Assembly (NCBI RefSeq): GCF_000001735.4
Contig: NC_003070.9
Span: 5,146,001-5,210,000 of the forward strand
DNA from: Arabidopsis thaliana
Taxonomy: Eukaryota > Streptophyta > Magnoliopsida > Brassicales > Brassicaceae
Direction of reading: 5' to 3'
Length of the DNA stretch: 64,000 nt
In this document: positions 22,613-34,037 of the stretch, piece by piece
Numbering within the stretch: the first letter of the stretch is position 1
How the letters are laid out: each line of letters begins with the position of its first letter
Notes under the pieces: generated by a model
Told to the model about the DNA's origin: nothing
What the model saw: the letters and a program-made list of their open reading frames with translations, nothing else
The model's database searches: none
Translations under genes and position numbers: made by a program

Positions 22613-23947
22613 ATGGAGCAAGCCACTACACTCTTCATATTGCTTTCCACTCTCCTCCTCGCCGTCTCCGTTGAGTCTCCTCAGCCACCGCTATTTCCCG
22701 ATGAAGCTCTCCCCACTAAATCTGGCTACCTCCCGGTTAAACCCGCACCCGGCTCGTCCATGTTCTATGCCTTCTACGAAGCCCAAGAGCCAACCACACC
22801 TCTTCCTGACACTCCGCTCCTCGTTTGGCTCCAAGGTGGGCCAGGCTGCTCTTCAATGATTGGCAACTTTTACGAGCTCGGTCCCTGGCGTGTAGTTTCA
22901 CGCGCCACAGACCTCGAGCGCAACCCCGGCGCATGGAACCGTCTATTCGGACTACTTTTTGTGGATAACCCAATAGGAGTCGGATTCAGCATCGCAGCCT
23001 CACAACAAGACATACCCACAAATCAGAGACAGGTCGCTGAGCATCTTTACGCCGCTCTCGTGGAGTTCCTTGAACAAAACCCAAGCTTCGAAAACCGACC
23101 GGTTTACTTCACTGGAGAGAGCTACGCCGGGAAGTACGTTCCAGCCATTGGATACTATATCCTTAAAGAGAAACCCAATGGGAAAGTGAATCTAAAGGGG
23201 CTAGCCATTGGAAACGGGCTGACCGACCCGGTGACCCAGGTTCAAACCCATGCGGTCAACGTCTACTACTCGGGTCTGGTCAACGCAAAACAGAGAGTTG
23301 AACTGCAAAAAGCGCAGGAGATATCTGTAGCTCTCGTGAAGTCCCAGAAATGGCGTGAAGCAGCAGACGCGAGGACCGAACTGTTGACGCTACTAAGTAA
23401 CATGACAGGACTCGCGACGCTCTACAACACGGCACGGGCGATTCCATACAGAACAGACCTCGTGGTGGACCTCTTGAACCAGAGAGAAGCAAAACGTGTT
23501 TTGGGAGTGAGTGAAACGGTTCGTTTTGAGGAATGTAGTGATGAAGTAGAAGATGTGTTGCGGGCAGACGTGATGAAGAGCGTAAAGTTCATGGTGGAGT
23601 ACGCATTGGAGAGGACTCAAGTCTTGCTGTATCAAGGTATGCTTGATCTAAGAGACGGCGTCGTTTCGACGGAGGAGTGGATGAAGACTATGAACTGGTC
23701 AGGATTGGGAATGTTCTCGACGGCGGAGAGGCGTGTGTGGAAGGATGAAGACGGTGTGGTCGCTGGTTATGTTCAGAGATGGGGGAATTTGTGCCACGTG
23801 GCGGTTACAGGAGCTGGTCATTTTGTTCCGACAGATAAAGCTGTGAATTCAAGGGATATGATTGAAGGTTGGGTTTTGGGGAAAGGATTGTTCGGTGGTA
23901 AAGATGTGAAGCAGACAACTTCGTCGAGCTTATACCATTCAATCTAA
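22613..23947 (+). CDS. SCPL50: Serine carboxypeptidase-like 50
   Basis: Intronless, 444 residues. It is an S10-family alpha/beta hydrolase, secreted or vacuolar, acting as carboxypeptidase or acyltransferase; the substrate is not known. A signal peptide covers about residues 1-21 (LFILLSTLLLAVSVES). The oxyanion region WLQGGPGCSS is at 73-82, the nucleophile Ser170 sits in GESYAGK, the likely acid is Asp345 in LLYQGMLDLRDGV, and His403 is in GAGHFVP. All three catalytic residues are present, so it should be active. The ATG at 22613 is used; upstream codons in frame are non-ATG (GTG at 22604). Lack of introns contrasts with the many-exon SCPL clades and suggests descent from a retrocopy or intron loss. 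Confidence 0.96.
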   Translation: MEQATTLFILLSTLLLAVSVESPQPPLFPDEALPTKSGYLPVKPAPGSSMFYAFYEAQEPTTPLPDTPLLVWLQGGPGCSSMIGNFYELGPWRVVSRATDLERNPGAWNRLFGLLFVDNPIGVGFSIAASQQDIPTNQRQVAEHLYAALVEFLEQNPSFENRPVYFTGESYAGKYVPAIGYYILKEKPNGKVNLKGLAIGNGLTDPVTQVQTHAVNVYYSGLVNAKQRVELQKAQEISVALVKSQKWREAADARTELLTLLSNMTGLATLYNTARAIPYRTDLVVDLLNQREAKRVLGVSETVRFEECSDEVEDVLRADVMKSVKFMVEYALERTQVLLYQGMLDLRDGVVSTEEWMKTMNWSGLGMFSTAERRVWKDEDGVVAGYVQRWGNLCHVAVTGAGHFVPTDKAVNSRDMIEGWVLGKGLFGGKDVKQTTSSSLYHSI

Positions 23948-25214
23948 ATATTGTGTACTTGTACTTAGTTCTGTAAGATTCAATTCAGATTCTAATTGTA
24001 CTCTGGATTTAGATTTGTTACGTCATGTTCACAAGTTCATTTTAGTACGAATTGGTAACTTTTGCTACTTAGTTTATCATTTGCCTGTTCCTGAAGTCTT
24101 AAACTTTCTCAAAAAAGTTAGCATACAGTATACACTTAAGGATTGATTCAGATAAACTGTTTTGGTAAGAATAAGGAGATTTGAAGCATAAACTAAAGAA
24201 TTTTTAAAAACATGTAATGGCGATTGGAGGCGGGATTGTGAATGAGATTCAAAGTGATTTGAGTATAAAAAATACACAAAACACAGAGAAAGCACAAAGA
24301 AACCCGTACTATGAAGCCATTTTGGTATTAGGGAAAGAAGAGCAAGGGCACCCCGTAGAAAACCTACAGGTATTTCAGAGCTATTTATCAAAATCTCTCC
24401 CCTGTTTTTTGCCTCTTTCCCGATTCAATTTTCTCGGAAAAACATTCGCGGAAAACAGAAAGAAAACTACTAATCATATGAAAATCAATCTTTCGCCTAA
24501 TTGTTGAGAGAATGATATTCAGAACATCGAAAAATTGAAACAAAATTCATTGGAACCCTAATGACGGCTCCTGCTAAAACCTGTGAAACTCGCAACTTTA
24601 TAGTGCGAAATTAGGAGAGTTAGGGCGGACGATAATCCTTTTAGTTGGGCCGAGAAAAAATTGGGTTCAGAGTTAGGTAACTATTAAGCCCATTGGGCTA
24701 CTGTGTATAATCTATGTCCATCGTTTGACCTCACCATTGTTAGAACAAACAAAAAAAATAGACATCACTTCACCATTATTTCTTAAATTAATGTTAAGTA
24801 TGAGAGTACCCCATGATTCCTTAATTAATCATATGGATTGATTCGTACGTTTTTTGGATGTAAACAAAGGAGAGGTCAATGTACATATAATTATTGGTTG
24901 ATAAATTATGAGGATAGTACGTTAATGGGATTGACATTTAATGATATCTCCAATTTAACACCGATCCATCTTTTTCATCGGAGCTTCATGTTTGATGTTT
25001 TTTTATTTGGCCGTGTCGACAAATTTGTAAAAGACGTGTAAAGCTGAAATTGAGAAGAAACAAAAGTGAAATTGTAAGGAAACGTGATCGATGGTGACCC
25101 CATCAATATTACGATAAGGTAACGCGCTAAAGCAGCCTTAGCCGTTTTTATTAAATATTATCCAAATATAACTTATAAATAATCCCACCAATTGTGTCTC
25201 CTAAGCAACAGAAA
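23948..25214. other. Spacer between SCPL50 and the next gene
   Basis: No protein gene called. An open frame on the minus strand (24391-24077) and one on the plus strand (24217-24507) overlap each other and have no family features. A promoter-like cluster at 24646-24699 could drive leftward transcription through 24.6-24.1 kb. At 25122-25127 ACGCGC (a CAMTA-type CGCG core) and at 25174-25181 a TATAAATA box belong to the following gene. Confidence 0.5.
24646..24699 (-). promoter_or_regulatory. Site II cluster without an obvious gene
   Basis: TGGGCC at 24646-24651 and the symmetrical AGCCCATTGGGCT at 24687-24699. On the left the sequence shows a further possible TATA (ctataaag on the minus strand, about 24595-24605) and an AACCCTA motif near 24554-24560. 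The arrangement resembles promoters of small non-coding RNA or mitochondrial genes reading left, but no clear product follows. Confidence 0.35.
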
Positions 25215-25643
25215 ATGGAAATGATACTGATCTCGTCATCGACACTCAGGTTCCATCCATTGAGGACATCACAAAGAATCGCCACCGGAACCAATAGAAG
25301 ACGAACCACCACCGTGTGTGCAGACTACTACAGAGGAGGAAGAACGGTGGACGAGAACATGGTGGTCCTTAGGAAACGAATCCATGAGATGAAGATGGTT
25401 GAACGCAACTTTGAACCTCCTTCTCATTGGATGCAATGGGAGAAACGTTTCTACTGCAACTACGACGCTACTATATGTGATGCACTCACTCTTCTCCAAA
25501 CTTTTCTCATGAACTCTCGTCCCAGCGTCGCGTTTGGAACGTGTCTTCTTCTCCTCGTCAGCGTTCCCGTCTCCTCCGCCGTTTTTGCTTTTCGCATCCT
25601 TGATCTAGCTCTTTGGCTTTTGGACGCCGTTCACGTAGTATGA
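25215..25643 (+). CDS. Small plant-specific protein of unknown function
   Basis: Single exon, 142 residues, no named domain known to me. A Ser/Arg/Thr-rich N-terminus of about 45 residues could be an organelle transit peptide (MEMILISSSTLRFHPL…). It is followed by a conserved-looking core VVLRKRIHEMKMVERNFEPPSHWMQWEKRFY, then CDALTLLQTFLMNSRPSVAFG, and a C-terminal hydrophobic segment (TCLLLLVSVPVSSAVFAFRILDL), probably membrane-spanning. ATG 25215 is used; an in-frame ATG two codons on is possible. TATAAATA at 25174-25181 would leave a leader of only about 10 nt. The ACGCGC core at 25122 suggests CAMTA-type rapid stress induction. Probably At1g15010, recalled as stress-responsive. Confidence 0.85.
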   Translation: MEMILISSSTLRFHPLRTSQRIATGTNRRRTTTVCADYYRGGRTVDENMVVLRKRIHEMKMVERNFEPPSHWMQWEKRFYCNYDATICDALTLLQTFLMNSRPSVAFGTCLLLLVSVPVSSAVFAFRILDLALWLLDAVHVV

Positions 25644-26339
25644 TCCGTAAATATCTTTGTTATTTTATCTAGAAACTATCTTTGTTATTTTATGTCGAAA
25701 TTAAGGTAATTTTCCAAAACTAAAATGGAATTATTTATTATCAACAAATACCTTGAGAAATTCTATAATGATTTTGTTTAAAGAATCCTAATTTCATCTT
25801 TTTTGGAAAAATAAAAATAAAAAAAATCCGTACTTCATATGATTTAGGAAAAAAAAGTAATCAGTGTGAAGTAGTAGAAGAAAATCCTTGCTTCATATGA
25901 CTAGAGATCCGTTGATTATTCGGAATACCGGAAAACTAGAGTCTCTCAGATCTGTTGATTTCTCAATACAAGAAACGAAAAAACGTGAAGAATTCGTTGA
26001 TTCTCTGCGAATACCGAATCCTACGTCTTCTTATAATCGTTGAAATCTTTCAAGATCTACCGAAAAGAGAAGAGTATTCTAAAAACTCTTTAATTTAATT
26101 AATCAATTAACTGAATACAAAAGAATGTATAAACGGCTTATTTATAATAAAACCCAAAAATCAAAATAAACAGTAAAATAATCATATAATTATCTAAAAT
26201 ATAAATAATAAATAATATGGAGGATAATGATTGAAGATATTTGAAAATTATCCTAGTTACGCGCTGCAGTGTATATAAACTCTCAATGGATAGTTATCAA
26301 AAGAGTATGTAGCAAATAGAAAAGAGACGAGACAATTCA
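25644..26339. other. AT-rich spacer upstream of the F-box gene
   Basis: No gene seen. The stretch at about 25850-26200 differs in texture from its surroundings, with two similar words (cttcatatga) 70 bp apart, and may be an old repeat relic, which I could not classify. A TATA motif (tatataaac) at about 26272-26280 lies 60 bp before the F-box gene ATG. Confidence 0.45.
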
Positions 26340-26822
26340 ATGGACGTAACGTTACCTCATCATGTGGTAGAAGATATTCTTGAACGACTTCCTGTAAAAA
26401 CACTCCGTAAATTCAAATGCGTTTGTAGCACATGGAGATCCACTATAGACTCACAACGTTTCAAGGATAGACATATGATTCATGGACAACTACTCGAAGA
26501 TCCCGATATCCTCCTTCTCGGGCGTTGGGATCCTCCCAGTCTATCCAAAAACGCTTCTCTAATGACATTGACGTTTGACTCATCGACCATGCCGTTTTCT
26601 TTCAAGATTCAAACTATACCCGGAAAAGCCAACTTTTACAAAGTCACTCAAAGTCACTCAAAGTCACTCAAAGTTGTGACGGTCTATGATTCGAACATGG
26701 AGGCTACTGGTTTAGTGCTATATGATATGACTCAATCAGAAAGAACATTTGCTAACTTTTGTTTATCATTCAAAAACAGAGAGACACCCACTGCTTATTT
26801 CCCAAGCTTAATCACTATTTAA
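26340..26822 (+). CDS. Short F-box protein with the middle of the FBA region missing
   Basis: Single exon, 160 residues, against about 350-400 for typical Arabidopsis F-box/FBA proteins. Residues 1-45 form an F-box (LPHHVVEDILERLPVKTLRKFKCVCSTWRS), which binds SKP1/ASK in SCF ubiquitin ligases. The next part looks like the start of the F-box-associated domain. After three direct 10-bp repeats (26640-26670) the protein resumes with VVTVYDSNMEATGLVLYDMTQSERTFANFC and ends AYFPSLITI, which looks like the extreme C-terminus of the family. The central substrate-binding blades are therefore absent. It may act as a truncated decoy or be a decaying gene whose frame happens to remain open. A TATA box lies 60 bp upstream. 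Probably At1g15015. Confidence 0.75.
   Translation: MDVTLPHHVVEDILERLPVKTLRKFKCVCSTWRSTIDSQRFKDRHMIHGQLLEDPDILLLGRWDPPSLSKNASLMTLTFDSSTMPFSFKIQTIPGKANFYKVTQSHSKSLKVVTVYDSNMEATGLVLYDMTQSERTFANFCLSFKNRETPTAYFPSLITI
26640..26673 (+). repeat. Three tandem copies of a 10-bp unit inside the F-box gene
   Basis: The unit aaagtcactc is present three times in a row and followed by aaagt. Ten is not a multiple of three, so each gain or loss of a unit changes the reading frame. It sits exactly where family similarity jumps from the N-terminal to the C-terminal part. Confidence 0.9.
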
Positions 26823-27340
26823 CTTTGACATAGTTAATTGATAGTCTTTGTATTTTTTTTTTAAAGTTATACCTTCTGTTTTTTTGTTTTTTCATAGATG
26901 AGAGAGTGAAAAAACAATTTTTGAAGATACTGGTTCAGACTACAATGTCAGTGTTATGGTTTTCGTATCAACAAACTCATTCCACAAAGAAACCCAACCA
27001 AAACCAGTTATGAAGCTTTTTATGTATTAAAGTGGCCAACAGACTAAAAAGCCGTCGATATAGAAACTGCAGAAGAAGATGGTAACAATAATGAAAGGCG
27101 AGAGATTCAATAGGACTTCACAAAGGAGCTATTTTGGTATAACATATAGATTGAATTTTCCAAAAATTTGAAGAGAAGAATCTATACAATCCGTAAGAGG
27201 AGAAGAGGAAAGGGACCTGAAGCAGGCGACTTTGGCATCTCAACCTCAACGTCTTTGTATCTGTTGTCTGTAAGTTACAACAAAAACAAAGCTCAGTTTC
27301 AGAATGTTAAACCATGTGAGCTTTTTCTTTTTAAGTTAAC
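26823..27340. other. Convergent spacer between the F-box gene and QSOX1
   Basis: 3' flanks of two converging genes. The open frame at 27168-27398 (+) overlaps the QSOX1 end and shows no family features. The QSOX1 3' UTR probably occupies its right part. Confidence 0.55.
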
Positions 27341-30105
27341 TCATCTCTCCTTTTCCCTTTCACTTTCAGTGTTACTGAATGTGTTCATAACCATATAATT
27401 ACTATTATATCTCTTTAAATAGTGCGGATTGTAATTATACTTCCGGTTCTTCTGCTGCGTCCTCCAGTAGCAGGCTAGTGCCCCAAATGCGCAGCTTGCA
27501 AGTGCTATGGCCAATGCAGCTCCCACTGGCACAACCAGAGCATTGGTCGGTACTGCCATCTCTTCTGCAGCTGCAATAACCTCCTCCTTGCTCACACTCT
27601 CACCATTTTTCTTGTAAACAGACACCAGTTTCTGTCCATAGTACTTCTTCAAGAACTTGTAGACTTGATCATGATCCCAGTCAATGTTTTTCTCGGTGCT
27701 CGAAAGATAACACGACGGGCAAAGCTGCTTTGGTGGCCATATCATCTTTGGGAACTTGGGGTCTCCTGTTCCCAGAGAATCTTCGTCCTTCTTGAGTCTC
27801 TCATTGACCTTATTGTGTGTGCTCCACAGCCACAGCGCAATATCACGTGCCTTTTTAAATGGAGTTTTGACGCTGTTAGTGAAACACATAAGCTGTTAGA
27901 TGTGATAATCGAGCTTGTTAGCCAACCCCCAGATATGTCTTTACCTTAAGCACATGTCGTGAAAATGCCGACGGCAATCATCACACATGAAGAAGTTGTT
28001 GATGAAATCACAAATGGCCGTGAATGCAAACTGACTTTCTCCATCCTCAATCCTCACGGAAAGTGAATGCATCAAAACCCATAATCCGCAGCTGCAGCCA
28101 AAATATTTTGATAAGAGTTCAGGAGCTTCTGCTTGAATTATATGATATATGACAACAGATTAATTTTGCAGAAGACTACCTGAATCCCCTCGTTTCGTTT
28201 TTGCTGCCACGGCAAAACCTCTGCCAAAGTATGATTACGTACAGAAAGCAGGAGAATCAGATTTCTGTGTTTAAGCACACGAAAAAAGAAAGTGGTTGGT
28301 TGGGTGGCACTCACGTAGTATCCACGCGGAACATCCTTTCCACATATATGGAAGTTTCGAAGGGAATCTTTCGCTCCAGATTCCTGGTCATACGAGCATT
28401 CGCCTGACGGGCATATATCATCAAAATTCACAAGAATTTCAGCACTTCCGGTACGGCACCTATAGAAATTTTCAGCTTTTGATTAGCATGAGAGAAAAGA
28501 GTGAGCAGCAGATCGTAAATGGAAATATGAAGATGAGATACTACCTTCTTGATGGATGATGTGCCACTAAAAGCTGCAGAAACCTAATAAACGAAGCACT
28601 GGTTTCAGATGACTTGATTGCCTGTTGCCATGAAAACTATTCATAAACAAGGCTAAAAGGGATTTGGCTGCTTAGAACAATAAAGCAAAAACTCTTCTCT
28701 ACCTTATGTGCCAAAATGATATCAAAAGCTTCTTCAGTTGCCTCCTCAATGTCAAATATGGCCTGAGAAATCTGCAATAATCAACAACCAGAACTATTTA
28801 GTGCGTTGGAATTAAAACAAATGCTTCCACAATGACAAAGTGGGGGCAGAACACACTATGAGAGACCTGTTCCTGGTCAGATATATTTGACAGAAGATTT
28901 CCTAATTTCTGATCATCTAAGCCGTAAGAGCTGCACAACATTAACAAGAAAACAGATTTATATTAGTATACAGTATTACCCAACTGAATAAGTTACAGGG
29001 GTTTTCATATTAGCCAACATAAAGAGAAACAGATTGCTGAATTCTATAAACATGACTTTTAACTTAAATGGTAGATATGACATTCCAGTGCGTACATACC
29101 TGCCTATCTGCTTGTTGATCCAGTTCAACAAAAGATCAGCAGTGCGCCATTCATTGACTACGCTTATCTCATTTTTCTCTTGTTTAGGTCCCCAGCTGCC
29201 ACCAACGAACCTTTTAGGAGGAGCCCAAAAGAGCATTGGATAATGATTGATAGAGAACTTGTCACAAAGCTTTACATTCATCTGTGCTGCCAGAAAAGTC
29301 ACAATAACAATTAGAAAGAAAAAAAACTATACACAACCTCATAAGATACAGTTTTCAAGCCCCACGCTCTGACTCACACGATCCACATGAAGTAAGAGAA
29401 AAAAGAGAAAGGAAGGTCAAGATACACGTTCATCTATATAAATAAAAAAGATGGTGCAAGTACCTTTATCGCACAATCAACTCTGGTCATCAAAACGACA
29501 CCAGGATATACTGCGTCTGCTCCATTGAATAGCCTTGCAACTTTTTCATAATGTGGCTGCAGCAGAGTCACCCATTGGATATAAACAACATTGACAAGAG
29601 TAAGCATTGAATAATAAGACATTGAATGGCGTTGTTACCTTGTAGTTTCTACATGCAGGGCACCTTGAGCCAAACAAAAATTATGGGTCAATGTCAGTAT
29701 ACAAGCCTTTCGCATTTATATATAAAGTTAAGTTATTTCCGGATAAATCTCAGAGAATTGGATAACGTAAAGTCAGGTTCGAATATGAAGAACACTTGCA
29801 AACAAATTCCGTGTAAGATCCAGTGCTTAAAAGCCTAAAGTTTGAATTTTTTTCAGATTTTTTACGAGAGAGAGAGAGAATGAGAAAACTGACCAGTGAG
29901 CGAAGAACTCTAAAACGGCATATTTGGCGGGGGAATCTTGGAAAACTGAATCAAAGTTGGTAGCGTTCAATTCGATAGCGTTGTCTTTCTGATCGGCGAC
30001 GTTACTGCCGATGTCCCGGAGAATCGAGCGCGATCCCGGTGAAAACGACGCCGCAGCTTCAAGGCTCAGCAGACCCAACAACAAGAACAAGTGTATCAAA
30101 GACAT
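27341..30105 (-). CDS. QSOX1: Quiescin-sulfhydryl oxidase 1
   Basis: Eleven exons (30105-29894, 29663-29639, 29556-29464, 29281-29100, 28930-28867, 28771-28703, 28621-28545, 28459-28315, 28220-28180, 28091-27945, 27872-27341) join in phase to 528 residues. The enzyme makes disulfides in secreted proteins and passes electrons to oxygen through FAD. Seen: a signal peptide (residues 1-20, LIHLFLLLGLLSLEAAAS), a thioredoxin domain with CPAC at 72-75, an Erv/ALR domain with the FAD-proximal CDDC at 339-342, a third CPSC at 403-406, and a C-terminal membrane segment at about 463-487 (VVPVGAALAIALASCAFGALACYW). The CPAC site is encoded across a 25-nt micro-exon, which supports that small exon. The start is the first ATG before the signal peptide. 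TGGGCT and GGCCCA lie upstream near 30280-30308. Confidence 0.96.
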
Positions 30106-31894
30106 TAAATCGAATAAAGCATACAAATTTTGAAGCTTGATCCGGATGAGAGGGAAGATCTAAGAGCAAAAAGAGCTTCCCTCCTTCCGTTGAGAAACAA
30201 AGGTCTCTGGTGTTTATTACGACGTCGTAACGCCTTTGACCGGCGTCGATACTTTGTTCTCCTCCGACAACTTTCATACTGGGCTTTATTATAACGTTAT
30301 AGGCCCATTACTAATCTCCATTTGATGTTTGTGTTTGTTTCCTTTTGACCCGCCCAAAAAGAAAGAATTTGAATGTAGATAAGATAACGCTATCTCTAGT
30401 CAATACTCAATAGTCAAATAAAAGTTGGCCATTTTGTTTGGAAATCGGAGGAACAGTTAATGTTATCCAATAGAAAAACTTATGGAGTGGTTTTATTTGA
30501 GATGTTTTTGTTTTTCTTTGTTTATAGATAAATTTCGGATTGGATATAAAACACCATCCGTTGGTAGTATTAATTTTACAAAAAAAATTAATCATATATT
30601 TATTTTCTTTGTATTCTCTCATCTATGAAGATAACATGAGAAAGTTATAAGAAAATATATATATGAGATAACATGAGAAAGTCTAAAAATGGATTAATTA
30701 GAACAGAGAGTCAACAAGTTCATGTCTCCTCCTCACTCTAACCACAAGTCAACACCATTTGTCTTAGTCATGAGGAGACACACATACACACCTCACATTA
30801 AGAAAATTTAACACATAGCTTCCTTATACTATTGCCACTTCTCTTGCACTATTCGGTATCAATTGTTTTTAAGTGCCCTTCTTGGTACTGGGGAAAAAAT
30901 TGACACCAAAAAGTATCGATCATGTGCACATCCTCAACCTCTAATAATAATGTCACTTAAATAAGAATGCAGTAACACAGTCCACGTGCATGAATTCATT
31001 TTTCTGATATAGTTTGCATTCGTCTGACATATTTGGTTTCCTGATTTAGATGAATATTAAAATTCAGAACCATTTTAGTATAGTGTTCTCATTTCTCAAC
31101 TCCTGCCTCGATCTCTATAGACGTTCATGTATGCTTTTTTTTGTTTTCGTTTATCAACTCTCAAAAGGATGAGATATTAACAACCATTCTTAATTTTTGG
31201 CAAGTATAACAAACTGAGAGAGAATGTTTAAAAGTCCAATTTTAAGATTCCAATATGCTTAAAAAATTCTTACGCAGCATCTACTATCCGCCGTTAGTTT
31301 TAGACCCTTTTATTATGCGGGAATTTCCCAATTGTACCTTTTTTGTTTTTAAAATCACCAATAAGGGGGTGATTTCAATTTTCAACTAATTATTTGGGTG
31401 TAATGTTGAATACGAAAAAAAGTTGAGCAATAAGTAATAAAACATGAAATACAAGGGTCAAATTATGCAAAAGAAAACAAAAATAAGAGGTGCTTCAATC
31501 TTTTTATTAAAGAGTCCCCTTTTATTGACTGTCCTCTCTCTCTCTCTCTTCTTTCTCTTTGTCATGAACCAGTAATCTTGTTTCTCTTCATCTTCCATTG
31601 ACGTTTCCTTCTATCCTCGTTGCCTTCATTTTTCACTCGCACGCTAATCTTCGCCTACTTTGTTAGATTTTCGGTTTTGGGTTTTTGTCTTTTGGTCGAT
31701 TTCCCCTGTTCCCAGAATCTCCGATTAAGCTGCTTCCTTAATCTCTTGTCTGAATATAAACTTTTTCCGGCGTGTAATTTAGATAGGTGGTTAAAATTAC
31801 GAGTAGTGAGAGGAGTGTTGTTGCTGTTTTGTTTATTCGGTAAAACGAAATCGGAAGTTCTTTGTTGTCGTTTGATTCCTTTTGAGAAAGAGAG
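30106..31894. other. Head-to-head spacer between QSOX1 and the DUF789 gene
   Basis: About 1.8 kb. The left end has the QSOX1 promoter with TGGGCT/GGCCCA around 30280-30308. A 16-bp direct repeat (gataacatgagaaagt) occurs at 30630-30645 and 30667-30682. From about 31530 a pyrimidine-rich leader with a CT run (about 31530-31548) precedes the DUF789 start. No other gene seen. Confidence 0.6.
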
Positions 31895-33853
31895 ATGTTG
31901 GGAGCTGGATTTAACTTCACTCAGCTTCAGAGAGCTCAAATTGACGTCTCTTATGGCTGCAGATCGAGTCACACTAAGGATCGTGAGAACGGCTCTGCAT
32001 TGTTGAAACACCATGTTTCTGAGGCATCGTCAAGTAATGTGGAACGGTTTTTGGATTCGGTGACACCATCTGTTCCGGCTCACTATTTATCTAAGGTTTG
32101 CTTCTACATGTCTAGTCAATACCTTTTTCTAAAAAGACAAAAACTTTCAGCTAATTGGTGTGAAATTTATGTGTAGACAATAGTTAGGGAAAGAGGAGGC
32201 AGTGATGTTGAGTCTCAAGTTCCTTATTTTCTTCTTGGAGATGTATGGGAATCGTTTGCAGAGTGGAGTGCTTATGGCATTGGAGTTCCTCTCACTTTGA
32301 ATAACAATAAAGATCGTGTCTTTCAATACTACGTGCCCTCGCTTTCTGGTATTCAAGTATACGCTGATGTTGATGCTTTAACTTCATCTCTTCAAGCAAG
32401 GTAAGAACTGTTCAAGCTTACGTGTTCATAACTTGTAGTGGTTTTAGTCTATAAAGCTCAAGTCTTGTCTTTCTCTAAGAAATTTGGGGTGTTCTGTTTA
32501 TTAATGTGCAGGCGGCAAGGTGAGGAGAGCGAAAGCGATTTTAGGGATTCAAGTAGTGAAGGAAGCAGTAGTGAATCTGAAAGAGGACTCTGTTATTCAA
32601 AAGAGCAGATCTCCGCTAGAATGGACAAACTCTCCTTAAGAAAGGAGCATCAAGAAGATTCGTCTAGTGATGATGGCGAGCCTTTAAGCTCTCAAGGTCG
32701 TTTGATATTTGAGTATCTTGAACGTGATCTTCCTTACGTCCGTGAACCCTTTGCCGACAAGGTTTAACTATTTTAACTCTATCATTCTATCAAGTCATCA
32801 AGGCATATGCAGGAGTTATTAGAAACCAAAAAGATTCAATTATGATGTTAAATGTCTCATATTTTGAAATAAATTTTGCATGAGGCTACACGGAAGTTAG
32901 GTATTGAAAGATGTATTTATTCATGTTTTGAGCTTCTTTTGTACTAATTTTACTGTTATTAGATAAGTTGTGACTTTCAAAACAAACAGTTGAAGTAACA
33001 TCCAAGATTTATTTATGAAAGTAATGCTATTAGTCAAATGCAACAACTCTTCTGTTCGTTCCAAAGCATCCATTAAGGACTATCAACTAACTGTATAAAG
33101 TTCAATTACTGTCCAGCGACTTGTTTATTCTTGAATTTGAATACACCACTTATGATCTAAAAAAATGCAATTCCTATAGCTGTCTTATTCAATTGTTACC
33201 TTTGCAGATGTCTGACCTTGCCTCTAGATTTCCCGAGCTGAAGACGCTAAGAAGCTGTGATTTGCTTCCTTCAAGCTGGTTTTCTGTGGCATGGTATGAG
33301 TTCTTTGTGACATGCGTATGTACTTTGTTCCACATTACCGCATTGTCTCTCTTAGAATCCATTACTCTACTTTTGCAGGTACCCAATTTACAAAATACCC
33401 ACAGGACCGACACTCAAGGATCTGGATGCTTGTTTCTTGACCTATCATTCCCTTCACACACCCTTTCAAGGTAAGATTGGTGTTGAGCATTGTTGATAGT
33501 AAGAAACACAAGTTCTTCGTTCTAACCATGACCACATCATCAGAATTTGTATGTTTCAAATGATCCGAGAGTAACAACTTTTTGAGTAAAGATACATGCA
33601 CTATCTATCTTTGGCTCTTGCAGGTCCAGGCGTTACAACAGGGTCTATGCATGTGGTGCAGCCAAGGGAAAGTGTTGAGAAGATGGAACTGCCTGTCTTT
33701 GGTCTCGCCTCATACAAGTTGAGAGGTTCTGTATGGACAAGCTTTGGTGGCTCGGGCCACCAGCTCGCGAACTCTCTCTTCCAAGCCGCAGATAATTGGC
33801 TGAGGTTGCGTCAAGTCAACCATCCTGATTTCATCTTCTTCTGCCGCCGGTAA
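31895..33853 (+). CDS. DUF789 family protein
   Basis: Six exons (31895-32095, 32177-32400, 32512-32761, 33208-33293, 33379-33470, 33624-33853) give 360 residues. Function is unknown; DUF789 is a plant-specific family. Diagnostic words are [94 protein letters not shown] and a C-terminal [13 protein letters not shown] followed by [15 protein letters not shown]. Between residues about 145 and 200 is a Ser/Glu/Asp-rich low-complexity insert that is probably disordered. The ATG at 31895 starts the conserved frame, and all junctions keep phase. Probably At1g15030. Confidence 0.93.
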
Positions 33854-34037
33854 TGATAGATTATACTATGATGACGAAAAATGATATAGGAAGTTATAAA
33901 AAGGAACTCTTTATGATTACTGTCTTGAGGAAACCTTACATATAGGATACTGTCAAAAGTTTTTCATTTGGTAGCTTCTGTAAATTCACAGAATGCTAGT
34001 TTTCTTATTGTGTGTAAAACTGTTTTTGCAATAAAGG

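Noticed and set aside
24077-24391. Minus-strand open frame of 104 codons with hydrophobic stretches
   Set aside because: It overlaps a plus-strand frame, has no family hallmarks and begins with a non-standard start; kept only as part of a possible transcript.
25850-26200. Stretch with TATAAATAAGCC-like sequence on the minus strand that recalls part of an LTR or another old repeat
   Set aside because: No paired repeat, primer-binding site, polypurine tract or coding relic was seen in the window, so family and even repeat status stay unsupported.
27168-27398. Plus-strand open frame of 76 codons
   Set aside because: It overlaps the QSOX1 3' end in antisense and has low-complexity composition (Ser/Leu repeats).
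29772-29785. GGTTCGAA word resembling a Pol III box B
   Set aside because: No box A, A tail or target duplication around it; it lies in a QSOX1 intron region.
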